In this document: piece after piece, positions 1-7,227 of the stretch
Layout: every line of letters begins with the position of its first letter
Numbering within the stretch: the stretch's first letter is position 1
From: Candidatus Colimorpha enterica
GTDB lineage: Bacteria; Bacillota; Clostridia; Oscillospirales; CAG-272
DNA length: 9,135 nt
Reading direction: 5' to 3'
NCBI GenBank assembly: GCA_000433515.1
Contig: FR891067.1
Location: forward strand, 1-9,135
Notes under the pieces: model-generated
What the model was told of the DNA's origin: nothing
Databases searched by the model: none
What the model saw: only the letters and a program-made list of their open reading frames with translations
Made by a program: the position numbers and the translations under genes

Positions 1-1157
1 GGTACCTCGGCAGCGTCCCGGAAAACTACCTTTTCAGCGAGGTTGCAAAGCGCGTCGCGGCGGCAAAAAACAGACAGCTGCATAAAAAAACAATCAGCCT
101 CGGCATAGGCGACGTGACCCTCCCGCTCCCGTCCTGCGCGGTGAGAGCGGCGGTCGTCGCGGCAGAGGAGATGGGCAGGGAAGCGTCGTTCCGCGGCTAC
201 GGACCGGAGAGCGGCTATATGTTCTTGAAAACCGCGGTCTCGGAGCACTACGGGCGGCAGGGAGTGAGCATCTCCCCCGATGAAATTTACATAACCGACG
301 GCGCGAAAAGCACCCTCGGCAGTATCGGCGATATCATCGGAAACGAAAAGCTGCTCGTCCCCGCCCCGACCTACCCGGTAATGCCGGATTCCTGGCTGAT
401 GAGCGGCAGAGAGGCGGTTTTCCTCCCCGGAAACCGGGAAAACGGCTTTCTTCCGTCACCTCCGGAGGACGGCGGCAGATACGTGATATATCTCTGCTCC
501 CCCGGAAACCCCACAGGCGCGGCATACACGGCGGAAGGACTTGAAAAGTGGGTAAATTTCGCGCTTTCGACCGGCTCGCTGATAGTGTTCGACGCGGCAT
601 ATTCGGCTTTTTCAGGGGACGGCATCCCGCGCTCGGTCTTTTCGGTGAAAAACGCGTCGGAATGCGCGGTCGAGGTCGGTTCGCTGTCGAAAAACGCCGG
701 CTTTACCGGTATGCGCTGCGGCTGGCTGACCATCCCGGAGAGCCTTTCGGACATTGCCTCCGCATGGAAGAGAAGGCAGGCGACAAGGTTCAACGGCGTG
801 CCGTACATTGTCCAGCGCGCGGCAGAGGCGGCACTGACCCCGGAGGGCGAACTTGAGTGCCGCAGCCTTGTTTCATACTATCTCTGTAATGCCGCGATCC
901 TCGCAAAGCCCCTGAAAAAGCACGGCATTTTCTTCACCGGCGGCGAAAACTCACCGTACCTTTTCGCCCGCTGCCCGGAAAACGCAGGCTCATGGGACTT
1001 TTTCGAGCACCTGCTTGACACCGCCGGCATCGTCTGCACCCCCGGCTCCGGCTTCGGAGACTGCGGCGAGGGCTGGTTCCGCCTCTCGGCATTCGGAAAA
1101 AGAAAAACAGTCACCGAAGCCGCAGAAAGGCTCGACCGCTTCTTTGACCGGATATAA
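1..1157 (+). CDS. dapL: LL-diaminopimelate aminotransferase (DapL), 5' partial
   Basis: PLP-dependent class I/II aminotransferase that converts tetrahydrodipicolinate plus glutamate to LL-2,6-diaminopimelate in one step, in the cytosol, for lysine and peptidoglycan synthesis. The reading frame is open from base 3 with no start codon in view; a GTG at 114 lies inside the conserved GIGDVT motif and is not the start. Comparison with the family N-terminus suggests only about 5-10 codons are missing; 384 residues are visible against roughly 400-410 usual. DapL hallmarks in order are NYLFSEVAKRV, GIGDVTLPLP, FRGYGPESGY, DEIYITDGAKS, PAPTYPV, YLCSPGNPTGA, FDAAYSAF, SLSKNAGFTGMRCGW (Schiff-base Lys at bases 690-692), RRQATRFNGVPYIVQR and TPGSGFGDCGEGWFRLSAFG. 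Family members usually have NNPTG where this one has GNPTG, a minor difference. It appears to be the last gene of its unit, ending just before the hairpin at 1179-1214. The family call is very secure; substrate specificity is inferred from similarity. Confidence 0.95.
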   Translation, partial: YLGSVPENYLFSEVAKRVAAAKNRQLHKKTISLGIGDVTLPLPSCAVRAAVVAAEEMGREASFRGYGPESGYMFLKTAVSEHYGRQGVSISPDEIYITDGAKSTLGSIGDIIGNEKLLVPAPTYPVMPDSWLMSGREAVFLPGNRENGFLPSPPEDGGRYVIYLCSPGNPTGAAYTAEGLEKWVNFALSTGSLIVFDAAYSAFSGDGIPRSVFSVKNASECAVEVGSLSKNAGFTGMRCGWLTIPESLSDIASAWKRRQATRFNGVPYIVQRAAEAALTPEGELECRSLVSYYLCNAAILAKPLKKHGIFFTGGENSPYLFARCPENAGSWDFFEHLLDTAGIVCTPGSGFGDCGEGWFRLSAFGKRKTVTEAAERLDRFFDRI

Positions 1158-1178
1158 AAACCGCCGGACGTCAGAAAA

Positions 1179-1214
1179 GGGTGTTAATAAACCCGAATGA
1201 GTTTTTTAACACCC
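1179..1214. terminator. Bidirectional Rho-independent terminator between convergent genes
   Basis: A perfect 9-bp inverted repeat (GGGTGTTAA at 1179-1187, TTAACACCC at 1206-1214) continues, after one T-T mismatch (1188/1205), into a 4-bp inner stem (AAAC 1189-1192, GTTT 1201-1204) with an 8-base loop. On the minus strand the stem is followed at once by TTTTC (bases 1178-1174), fitting the end of the ychF operon. On the plus strand it is followed by a weaker T-rich run (GATTATTTCT), so it can also end dapL transcription. Confidence 0.85.
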
Positions 1215-1236
1215 GATTATTTCTGTCCGGTATGTG

Positions 1237-1818
1237 TCAGAAATTGTTCCTGATGCTTCCGAGCGCACCTTTGATCGATACACCGAGCACGATGAGAATG
1301 ATTATCAGCGCAACGTACACCGCGATCAATATTCCTGCCCAGATAAGATTTGCCAGATATCTTGACTTGACCGATGCCGCAGTCTTTGAACTGAATGCAA
1401 GAATGCAATAGAGCACGAGCGCCGCGATGGAACCGAAAAACGGGATAAAATTCAGAAGCGAGATGCAGTCCATCTTCATCCAGTCACCTATTGTTATCTT
1501 TGCAGAAACGCCGTTGAGCCTTTTCATCTTGTTTTCCGAGAAAAGCCCGCTTTCGTCAACATATCCGGGGTAGCCGTACTGGTTCTGCTGATAGCCATAG
1601 CCGGTCTGATTCCCGTACTGATTCTGACCGTAATACCGGTTCTGGTCGCCGTAGCCGCCGCCGGGAGCGTTGTACCCGCCGTTCTGCGCGCCGGTATTCT
1701 GATTCTGCGTGTACCCGCCGTTCTGATTGTCTGAGCGGTAGGAATACTGCTGACTGTCGCTGTTTACGCCGGGAGTCTGACCGCCGTTTTCGTTTTCTGG
1801 TCTGTAGTCGTTGTTCAT
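1237..1818 (-). CDS. Uncharacterised two-TM membrane protein with Gly/Asn/Gln/Tyr-rich N-terminus
   Basis: A 193-residue protein I cannot assign to a named function. Residues 1-86 are low complexity, dominated by N, Q, G and Y, with irregular repeats such as QNGGY (33-36 region and 45-49), GGGYGDQN and QNQYG; this part looks disordered. Residues 95-115 form a short conserved-looking linker (KRLNGVSAKITIGDWMKM). Two hydrophobic segments follow at about 118-142 and 155-181, separated by a short basic loop (SSKTAASVKSRYLAN), and the protein ends soon after. The IGDWM...IPFFG...W/F...K...R..LIW layout resembles small Firmicutes proteins with a zinc-ribbon or low-complexity head and a two-helix membrane tail; that is recalled, not searched. 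The ATG at 1818 has a good GGAGGG site 8 bases upstream. It lies 41 bp downstream of ychF, so is probably co-transcribed with it, and ends before the 1179-1214 terminator. There is no signal peptide; the acidic/polar head is probably cytosolic. Confidence 0.8.
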   Translation of the reverse strand: MNNDYRPENENGGQTPGVNSDSQQYSYRSDNQNGGYTQNQNTGAQNGGYNAPGGGYGDQNRYYGQNQYGNQTGYGYQQNQYGYPGYVDESGLFSENKMKRLNGVSAKITIGDWMKMDCISLLNFIPFFGSIAALVLYCILAFSSKTAASVKSRYLANLIWAGILIAVYVALIIILIVLGVSIKGALGSIRNNF

Positions 1819-1859
1819 GTGATATGCCCTCCGTTATTGATGTCCCTGATGGGAAAAAT

Positions 1860-2954
1860 TTACACGTTGAATCTGAAAAGAACGATGTCGCCGTCCTTCA
1901 TGACATAATCCTTGCCCTCGCTGCGGACAAGCCCCTTTTCCTTTGCCGCCGCCATGGAGCCGCAGGCGATAAGGTCGTCGTATGCAATGACCTCAGCGCG
2001 GATGAAGCCCCTTTCGAAATCAGAGTGGATCTTTCCCGCTGCCTGAGGCGCTTTTGTCCCTTTCTTTATCGTCCACGCGCGCACCTCCTTCGGTCCCGCA
2101 GTCAAAAAGCTGATAAGCCCGAGAAGTGAATAACCCGCCTTGATCAGACGGTCAAGCCCGCTCTCGGAAAGTCCCATTTCCTCAAGGAACATGGCTCTGT
2201 CCTCGCCCTCAAGCTCGGCGATCTCCGCCTCTATCCCCGCACAGATCGGGATGATCCCGGAGCCCTCGGCTTCGGCATATTTCTTCAGGGCAATGTACCC
2301 CGGATTGTTTTCGTACCCGCCGGAAACCTCGTCCTCGCCGATGTTCGCGACGTAAATCACCGGCTTCCTGCTGAGAAGCGGGATGTCGTTTACAATGACC
2401 TCCTCGTCTGGGGTAAGCTCCATCGAGCGCGCGCTGTTTCCCGCGTCAAGATGCTCGCGCAGGCGGCTCAGGACCTCAAGCTCGGCGGCAAGCGTCCTGT
2501 CGCCCTTCAGCAGCTTCGTGACCCTGTCGATGCGCTTGTCAACTATCTCAAGGTCGGAGATGACAAGCTCCATGTTGATGATGTCCACGTCGCGCATGGG
2601 ATCGACGCTGCCGTTTACGTGAATTATGCTTCCGTTCTCAAAGCACCTGACGACGTGAACGACGGCGTCCACCTCGCGGATGTGCGAAAGGAACCTGTTT
2701 CCCAGTCCCTCGCCCTTCGACGCGCCCTTGACAAGCCCCGCGATATCGACGAATTCGATGACAGCCGGCGTGAATTTTTCCGGGCTGTACATTTCGGCAA
2801 GCCGGTCGAGCCGCTTGTCCGGGACCGTAACGACCCCCACGTTCGGCTCGATGGTGCAGAACGGATAGTTCGCCGCCTCGGCACCCGCATTCGTTATCGC
2901 ATTGAAAAGCGTGCTTTTTCCGACATTCGGAAGCCCCACGATACCAAGTTTCAT
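1860..2954 (-). CDS. ychF: Redox-regulated ATPase/GTPase YchF (OLA1 family)
   Basis: Obg-class P-loop NTPase that binds ribosomes; family members prefer ATP and are linked to translation and the oxidative stress response. The 364-residue length matches the family. Visible motifs are the P-loop GLPNVGKST (7-15), the switch I region NYPFCTIEPNVGVV (29-42) with Cys33 at the position of the redox-sensing Cys35 of E. coli YchF, DIAGL of G3 (70-74) followed by the glycine-rich KGASKGEGLGN, and NIGE (204-207), the YchF-type NxxE replacement for the GTP-specific NKxD. A helical coiled-coil insert lies at about 118-200, and a C-terminal TGS domain at about 279-362 contains FLTAGPKEVRAWT and HSDFERGFIRAEV. 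The ATG at 2954 follows an AAGGAG site 11 bases upstream. It is the first gene of a minus-strand operon with the membrane protein gene at 1237-1818, transcribed from the promoter at 3059-3087. It is a complete gene with nothing missing. Confidence 0.97.
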   Translation of the reverse strand: MKLGIVGLPNVGKSTLFNAITNAGAEAANYPFCTIEPNVGVVTVPDKRLDRLAEMYSPEKFTPAVIEFVDIAGLVKGASKGEGLGNRFLSHIREVDAVVHVVRCFENGSIIHVNGSVDPMRDVDIINMELVISDLEIVDKRIDRVTKLLKGDRTLAAELEVLSRLREHLDAGNSARSMELTPDEEVIVNDIPLLSRKPVIYVANIGEDEVSGGYENNPGYIALKKYAEAEGSGIIPICAGIEAEIAELEGEDRAMFLEEMGLSESGLDRLIKAGYSLLGLISFLTAGPKEVRAWTIKKGTKAPQAAGKIHSDFERGFIRAEVIAYDDLIACGSMAAAKEKGLVRSEGKDYVMKDGDIVLFRFNV

Positions 2955-3058
2955 ATATACTCATTCTCCTTCGGTTTTCCCTGATGCGCCGGGCGGCTCA
3001 GACATTTCCGCACCGGCTGTGCCCCCCGGTGTCTGCGGGAGAATACACACCGGCTATA

Positions 3059-3087
3059 ATTATAGCATATAACTTCCGCTTTCTCAA
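3059..3087 (-). promoter_or_regulatory. Sigma-A-type promoter for ychF operon
   Basis: Read on the minus strand: -35 TTGAGA (3087-3082), a spacer of exactly 17 bp, and -10 TATAAT (3064-3059), preceded directly by TGC, which makes an extended -10. Predicted start near 3052, about 97 nt before the ychF ATG. The -10 hexamer is a perfect consensus match. Confidence 0.85.
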
Positions 3088-3096
3088 GACACCGTG

Positions 3097-3128
3097 CGAA
3101 AAAATCTGCTGTTTTTGCGGATTTTTCG
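3097..3128. repeat. Imperfect AT-rich inverted repeat between divergent promoters
   Basis: CGAAAAAATC (3097-3106) faces GATTTTTCG (3120-3128) across a 13-base centre. The arms differ by one A/T. It begins 10 bp upstream of the ychF -35 box and over 120 bp upstream of the ABC gene promoter. It could be a regulator binding site, or a chance result of the A/T runs. Confidence 0.3.
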
Positions 3129-3253
3129 GAATTGATTGATTCAAATGCCGGCTCCGGGAGGATGTTTGATGTAAAATGTTATCAATATTGGATTTTATTA
3201 TACTGCAGATAAGCGTTTTGCGATCGCCGTCCGCTAAATCCGGTTTTCTCCGC

Positions 3254-3282
3254 TTGCATTTTTCGGAACAATATGATATAAT
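3254..3282 (+). promoter_or_regulatory. Sigma-A-type promoter for the ABC exporter operon
   Basis: -35 TTGCAT (3254-3259), 17-bp spacer, -10 TATAAT (3277-3282) preceded by TGA, an extended -10. The predicted start is near 3289. If used, the mRNA begins downstream of the ATG at 3176, so translation of the ABC gene must start further in; this argues for a start near 3347-3358. Confidence 0.75.
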
Positions 3283-3346
3283 ACCGTCTACGCGTTTTAT
3301 TTCTGTCTTTTTGTTCAGATTTCGACCGGTTCCGGCCGGAAAGAAG

Positions 3347-5173
3347 GTGTGGATCATTAAAAATCAAAATAAACATGGCTCTCTGCGCCACATTGGGAGG
3401 TGCCTGAGGGGATACCGCGGATGGACTGCCGCCGCGGCTTTTTTCGGCGGCTTTGAGGTCATCCTTGAGGTGTTCATACCGATGCTGATGTCGGTCATAG
3501 TTGACGGAGGGCTTTACCGGGAGAAGGACTTCATGCTCCGCTCCCTGTTTCCCGATGCTCTTGTCGCCGACAGAGACCGGTTTGTCCTGACCGTCGGCGC
3601 GGTAATGACAGGCATTGCCTGCCTTTCGATGGCTTGCGGTCTGCTCAGCGCACGCTGTTCGGCGGTGGCAAGTCAGGGCTTTGCGAAAAACCTGCGCACC
3701 GACCTGCTTGAGAAGATTCAGAGCTTTTCCTTTGCCAACACCGATAAATTCTCGACTCCGAGCCTTATCACCCGCGCCACGACCGACGTAAACACGGTGC
3801 GGATGACCATGCACCAGATAATCAGAAGCCTTACCCGCTCGCCCGTCATGCTTGTCATGGCAACGGTGATGGCGTTCACGATATCGCCGCGGCTGGCGCT
3901 GTTCTTTGTCGGAACGCTGCCGGTGCTTGCGGTCACGCTTGCCGTCATGCTGAAAACCGGTCAGCCGAGGTTCAGAAGGATGCTTGTGAAAATGGACGAC
4001 ATGAACCGCGCGGTTCAGGAGAACCTTGTCAACAGCCGCGTCGTCAAGGCATTCGTCCGCGGAGATTACGAGTCGGAAAGGTTTGACGGCACGGCAGAGG
4101 ATCTGCGTCAGGCACAGCTTTCGTCGGCGCGGCTCTTCACGCTTACCGGACCTATCCAGATGTTCATAATGTGGACCTGCACCGTCCTTCTCCTGTTCTT
4201 CGGAGGGCGGGAGATAATATTCCGCACGACCGGGCTGCTTACCGGAGAGCTTGTCAGCATCGTGTCATACGGCACTCAGGCGGTATCGTCGCTAACAATG
4301 CTTTCGTGGCTGATAATGTCGCTCTCCCGCGCACAGGCATCCATGAGGCGCATAAACGAGGTGTTTGACGAACAGCCGGACATCGCCGACGGAGATTCCG
4401 ACGCCGTCGTTGCCGACGGAAGCGTCGAATTCGACGACGTCTGCTTCAGCTACACCGGCGACCCGGACAAGCTGAACCTGAATCATGTCTCCTTCCGCAT
4501 TGAGAGCGGAGAGACGGTAGGTGTCATCGGCGGGACGGGAGAGGGCAAATCAACGCTTGTCAGCCTTATCCCGAGGTTCTATGACACCCTTTCCGGCACG
4601 GTGAAGGTCGGCGGTACAGATGTGCGCGACTACACGCTTGAGAACCTGAGAAACGGCGTTTCGACCGTGCTTCAGAACGGCACGCTGTTCTCCGGCACGA
4701 TAGCGTCGAACCTGCGGTGGGGAAAGCCCGACGCGACCCTTGACGATATGAAAGCCGCCTGCGCGATATCCTGCGCCGACGAGTACATAGACCGCTTCCC
4801 GGACGGGTACGAAACGGTTCTTGAACAGAACGCAGCCAACCTTTCCGGCGGTCAGAAGCAGAGGCTGAGGATCGCCCGCGCGATAATCAGGCACCCGAAG
4901 ATACTGATTCTCGATGACTCGACAAGCGCCGTTGACATGGCGACCGACGAGCATATCAGGCGCGGCCTGCGCACCTCGCTCCCCGGAACGACAAAGATCA
5001 TAATCGCACAGCGCATCGCGTCGATAATCACCTGCGACCGGATAATCGTCCTTGACGAGGGAAAGCTGTCGGATATCGGGACACACACCGAGCTTATGTC
5101 GCGCAGCCGCATTTACCGCGACGTGTACGACAGCCAGATGAAACAGGAGGTGAACGGCAATGCCGAGAATTGA
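3347..5173 (+). CDS. Heterodimeric ABC exporter subunit with degenerate ATPase site (BmrC/TM287-like)
   Basis: Half-transporter of a type IV (ABCB-like) exporter: an N-terminal six-helix membrane domain at about residues 25-335 and a nucleotide-binding domain at about 358-590, counted from the GTG at 3347 (608 residues). Motifs are Walker A GGTGEGKS (395-402), Q-loop Gln443, an intact signature LSGGQKQR (499-506) and Walker B ILILD (519-523). Asp524 replaces the catalytic Glu (DDSTSAVD), and Gln555 replaces the switch His (IIIAQR). This D/Q pairing is the mark of the degenerate-site subunit in BmrC/TM287-type heterodimers, so it is probably normal for this role and not decay. The partner starts 14 bp before this gene ends. 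The start is uncertain: no in-frame ATG is well placed. GTG 3347 is the conventional choice, while AAGAAGGTG (3341-3349) could act as the ribosome binding site for ATC 3353 or ATT 3356. The substrate is unknown; multidrug or lipid-like compounds are guesses from the family. Confidence 0.92.
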   Translation: MWIIKNQNKHGSLRHIGRCLRGYRGWTAAAAFFGGFEVILEVFIPMLMSVIVDGGLYREKDFMLRSLFPDALVADRDRFVLTVGAVMTGIACLSMACGLLSARCSAVASQGFAKNLRTDLLEKIQSFSFANTDKFSTPSLITRATTDVNTVRMTMHQIIRSLTRSPVMLVMATVMAFTISPRLALFFVGTLPVLAVTLAVMLKTGQPRFRRMLVKMDDMNRAVQENLVNSRVVKAFVRGDYESERFDGTAEDLRQAQLSSARLFTLTGPIQMFIMWTCTVLLLFFGGREIIFRTTGLLTGELVSIVSYGTQAVSSLTMLSWLIMSLSRAQASMRRINEVFDEQPDIADGDSDAVVADGSVEFDDVCFSYTGDPDKLNLNHVSFRIESGETVGVIGGTGEGKSTLVSLIPRFYDTLSGTVKVGGTDVRDYTLENLRNGVSTVLQNGTLFSGTIASNLRWGKPDATLDDMKAACAISCADEYIDRFPDGYETVLEQNAANLSGGQKQRLRIARAIIRHPKILILDDSTSAVDMATDEHIRRGLRTSLPGTTKIIIAQRIASIITCDRIIVLDEGKLSDIGTHTELMSRSRIYRDVYDSQMKQEVNGNAEN

Positions 5174-6983
5174 ACTGCGCGGCTACCGCAGGGCGCGGAC
5201 GCCGTTCGGAAGCCTCATGCGCCTTTTCAGGTACTTCAGGCACTGCCGGACGATACTTGTCTGCGCGGTGATCTCGATACTTGTCTACGCCGGGGCGACG
5301 ATCGCCGCGTCCTACTGCATGAAGCCGCTTGTCGGTCTGCTGAAGGAGACGGGGATAGCGGCTGACGAGGTATACGCAAAATATACGGCGCTCCTTATCG
5401 GGCTTGCGGGGCTGTATTTCCTTGCCGTCGTCACGAACTATCTGCTGAACCGGCTGATGCTTGAGTGCAGTGCCGTGATAATGAGGGCGCTGCGCACCGA
5501 GCTTTTTGCAAAAATGCAGAAGCTGCCGATAAGCTATTTCGACATCAACACCAACGGCAGCCTCATGAGCTATTTCACGAACGATATCGAGGCAACGAAC
5601 GAGCTGCTTCAGCATTCGATAACCCAGATGCTTATTTCCGTCATGTCGCTTGTCGGAACGGTGAGCATGATGCTGGTGCTGTCGATGAAGCTGTTCGCGA
5701 TAATGATCGTGCTTGCCGCCGTTGTCATAACCGTCGTGAGGTTCATAACGAAAAGGAGCGGAAAGAGCTACCGCGAACAGCAGAAGGACGCGGCGGCGGT
5801 CAACGGCTTTGTCGAGGAAATGATAGCCGGACAGCGCGATATCAAGGTCTTTACTCACGAAAAACAGGTCATGGCTGACTTTGAGCCGGTGAACGACAGC
5901 TATTTTTCCTCATCGACCGAGGCAACCACCGTTACATCGGTCGTAGGCCCTATACTCAACAACCTTTCGCACTTCTTCTATGCCCTTACCTGCGCAGTCG
6001 GCGTTCTGTGGCTGACCGGGGAAAATGCGGGCGGCATCCTTATAACCTTCCTCGGCTACATACGCACCTTTGCCGACCGCGTGAGCCAGATATCCGAGCA
6101 GTTCAACGCGATAATGCTCGCCCTCGCCGGTGCGGAACGGATTTTCGACGTGCTTGATATGCCGACCGAGGAGGACAGGGGAGAGGTGACGCTGACACGG
6201 GACGGCAGAGACTGGTTCTGGGTAAAGCCGGACGGCGGGAGAGTCCCGCTGAGGGGCGACGTCAGGTTCTTTGACGTCGATTTCTCGTATGTCGAGGGCA
6301 AGCCGGTGCTGAAGGCTCTGTCGCTTTACGCAAAGCCGGGGCAGAAGATCGCCTTTGTCGGCTCCACCGGCGCCGGAAAGACGACCATCACAAACCTGAT
6401 CAACCGGTTCTATGACATTCAGGGCGGAACCATCACCTACGACGGCATCGATGTCCGCGATATCAGGAAAAGCGATCTGCGGCGCTCTCTCGGAACGGTG
6501 CTTCAGGATACCCACCTTTTCACCGGAACGGTTATGGAGAACATAAGATACGGCCGCCTTGACGCGACCGACGAGGACTGCGTGAAAGCCGCAAAGATCG
6601 CAAATGCCCACTACTTCATCTCGCACCTTCCGGAGGGGTACAATACCATGCTGTACTCCGACGGAGCCAACCTGTCGCAGGGGCAGAGACAGCTTATCGC
6701 AATAGCCCGCGCGGCGGTGTCCGATGCTCCGGTGCTTATCCTTGACGAGGCGACCTCCTCCGTCGATACAAGGACCGAGAAGCTGATAGAGCGCGGTCTT
6801 GACGGGCTTATGAAGGGCAGAACGGTGTTTGTCATTGCCCACCGCCTCTCAACCGTCAGAAATGCCGACGCTATCCTCGTTCTCGAACAGGGCAGGGTCG
6901 TTGAGAGGGGAAACCACGACGATCTGCTCCTTCAGAACGGACGGTACTATCAGCTGTATACGAATATGATCGAGCTTGCGTGA
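5160..6983 (+). CDS. Heterodimeric ABC exporter subunit with catalytic ATPase site (BmrD/TM288-like)
   Basis: Partner half-transporter, 607 residues. The membrane domain covers about 28-330, with six hydrophobic helices including 31-50, 75-95, 155-175 and 178-196 and a coupling-helix region GFVEEMIAGQRDIKVF (216-231). The nucleotide-binding domain covers about 367-605. Motifs are Walker A GSTGAGKT (401-408), Q-loop Gln449, Walker B VLILD plus catalytic Glu530 (DEATSSVD) and switch His561 (VIAHR). Its signature is LSQGQ (505-509), not LSGGQ. The pair should therefore have one competent site (this subunit's Walker motifs with the partner's LSGGQ) and one degenerate site (the partner's Asp/Gln with this LSQGQ), as in TM287/288 and BmrCD. 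The ATG at 5160 has a near-perfect AGGAGGTGA (5145-5153) inside the end of the first gene; the 14-bp overlap suggests translational coupling and matched subunit synthesis. A short insert before the NBD (RDGRDWFWVKPDGG, 347-360) is typical of this subfamily. Transcription ends at 6997-7053. Confidence 0.95.
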   Translation: MPRIELRGYRRARTPFGSLMRLFRYFRHCRTILVCAVISILVYAGATIAASYCMKPLVGLLKETGIAADEVYAKYTALLIGLAGLYFLAVVTNYLLNRLMLECSAVIMRALRTELFAKMQKLPISYFDINTNGSLMSYFTNDIEATNELLQHSITQMLISVMSLVGTVSMMLVLSMKLFAIMIVLAAVVITVVRFITKRSGKSYREQQKDAAAVNGFVEEMIAGQRDIKVFTHEKQVMADFEPVNDSYFSSSTEATTVTSVVGPILNNLSHFFYALTCAVGVLWLTGENAGGILITFLGYIRTFADRVSQISEQFNAIMLALAGAERIFDVLDMPTEEDRGEVTLTRDGRDWFWVKPDGGRVPLRGDVRFFDVDFSYVEGKPVLKALSLYAKPGQKIAFVGSTGAGKTTITNLINRFYDIQGGTITYDGIDVRDIRKSDLRRSLGTVLQDTHLFTGTVMENIRYGRLDATDEDCVKAAKIANAHYFISHLPEGYNTMLYSDGANLSQGQRQLIAIARAAVSDAPVLILDEATSSVDTRTEKLIERGLDGLMKGRTVFVIAHRLSTVRNADAILVLEQGRVVERGNHDDLLLQNGRYYQLYTNMIELA

Positions 6984-6996
6984 CATACGGTAAGAC

Positions 6997-7053
6997 CCGA
7001 AAACTCCGTTTCCGCGGAAAAACCGCAGGAAAAACGGAGTTTCGGATTTTTTT
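6997..7053 (+). terminator. Rho-independent terminator of the ABC exporter operon
   Basis: Long hairpin: CCGAAAACTCCGTTT (6997-7011) pairs with AAACGGAGTTTCGG (7032-7045) with one bulged A. An inner GCGG/CCGC stem caps it, and seven Ts follow (7047-7053). It lies 13 bp after the ABC stop codon and ends 10 bp before the -35 box of the infC promoter, so it insulates the two units. Confidence 0.93.
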
Positions 7054-7063
7054 AAAAAAGCTA

Positions 7064-7092
7064 TTGACAAACGAAAAAAAACGTGTTAAAAT
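7064..7092 (+). promoter_or_regulatory. Strong sigma-A promoter for infC-rpmI-rplT
   Basis: Perfect -35 TTGACA (7064-7069), 17-bp A-rich spacer, -10 TAAAAT (7087-7092) preceded by TGT, an extended -10. Predicted start near 7099. Strength fits a ribosomal protein operon. The resulting leader to the infC start is about 160 nt. Confidence 0.9.
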
Positions 7093-7123
7093 ACCTTGTA
7101 ACAAAGAAGCAGAACCCTGTTCT

Positions 7124-7178
7124 CACCGTCGTGCAAAGGCGCGCCGGTCGATATTGCGCCGGAGGTGCCGGTGTTTTT
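7124..7178 (+). promoter_or_regulatory. Candidate attenuator hairpin in the infC leader
   Basis: CACCG (7124-7128) can pair with CGGTG (7169-7173), directly followed by TTTTT (7174-7178). Inside it GGCGC (7138-7142) can pair with GCGCC (7156-7160) around a 13-base loop. The two stems are joined by an unpaired internal region. Stem, loop and T-run together resemble a leaky terminator within the leader. infC leaders in Bacillus are known to be controlled by ribosomal protein L20 through premature termination, so a similar role is plausible here. I did not fold the sequence, and the match to a known L20 leader family is untested. Confidence 0.5.
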
Positions 7179-7185
7179 CGTTCGG

Positions 7186-7227
7186 GTCTGCTTTGCTCTC
7201 CCGGATTTTTTTGTGTCCGGGACAGAC
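7186..7227 (+). promoter_or_regulatory. Second leader stem-loop before infC
   Basis: GTCTG (7186-7190) pairs with CAGAC (7223-7227), and inside it CCCGGA (7200-7205) pairs perfectly with TCCGGG (7216-7221). The terminal loop (7206-7215) is U-rich. A large asymmetric internal loop (7191-7199 against one base, 7222) separates the stems; such two-stem shapes with an internal loop are the kind bound by ribosomal proteins. It ends 20 bases before the infC ribosome binding site. Confidence 0.45.

Larger units (their letters stand above)
2955..3346. other. Divergent intergenic region between ychF and the ABC exporter genes
   Basis: This 392-bp gene-free stretch is AT-richer than its flanks. It holds the minus-strand ychF promoter (3059-3087), a plus-strand promoter (3254-3282) and an imperfect inverted repeat (3097-3128). 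The ychF leader, about 97 nt if transcription starts near 3052, contains a possible small hairpin (CACCGG 3011-3016 with CCGGTG 3026-3031, 9-base loop) with no T-run after it. Short open frames here, including an ATG at 3176 in frame with the ABC gene, look non-coding. I see no RNA gene. Confidence 0.7.

Noticed and set aside
371..808. A 145-codon minus-strand frame opposite dapL
   Set aside because: dapL motifs are continuous on the plus strand, and the antisense translation has no recognisable domain.
1661..1800. GC-rich repeats resembling a tandem DNA repeat array
   Set aside because: They are codon-level repeats of Gly, Asn, Gln and Tyr within the membrane protein's low-complexity head, too irregular to be a separate repeat element.
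2451..2984. A 177-codon plus-strand frame opposite ychF
   Set aside because: ychF on the other strand is a complete, highly conserved gene; this frame is its shadow and runs across the ychF ribosome binding site.
3176..3346. N-terminal extension of the first ABC gene from ATG 3176
   Set aside because: The stretch is AT-rich, contains a strong promoter, encodes 57 residues unlike this family, and its nearest GGGAGG is 14 bases away.
3182..3814. A 210-codon minus-strand frame over the promoter region and the start of the first ABC gene
   Set aside because: It is antisense to conserved ABC sequence and has no ribosome binding site or recognisable domain.
5094..5858. A 254-codon open frame on the minus strand
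   Set aside because: It lies opposite the second ABC gene, has a low-complexity His/Arg-rich translation and no ribosome binding site, and reflects the GC-rich third positions of the real gene.
5910..6842. A 310-codon open frame on the minus strand
   Set aside because: It is antisense to the NBD half of the second ABC gene, whose motifs are fully conserved; its translation shows no recognisable domain.
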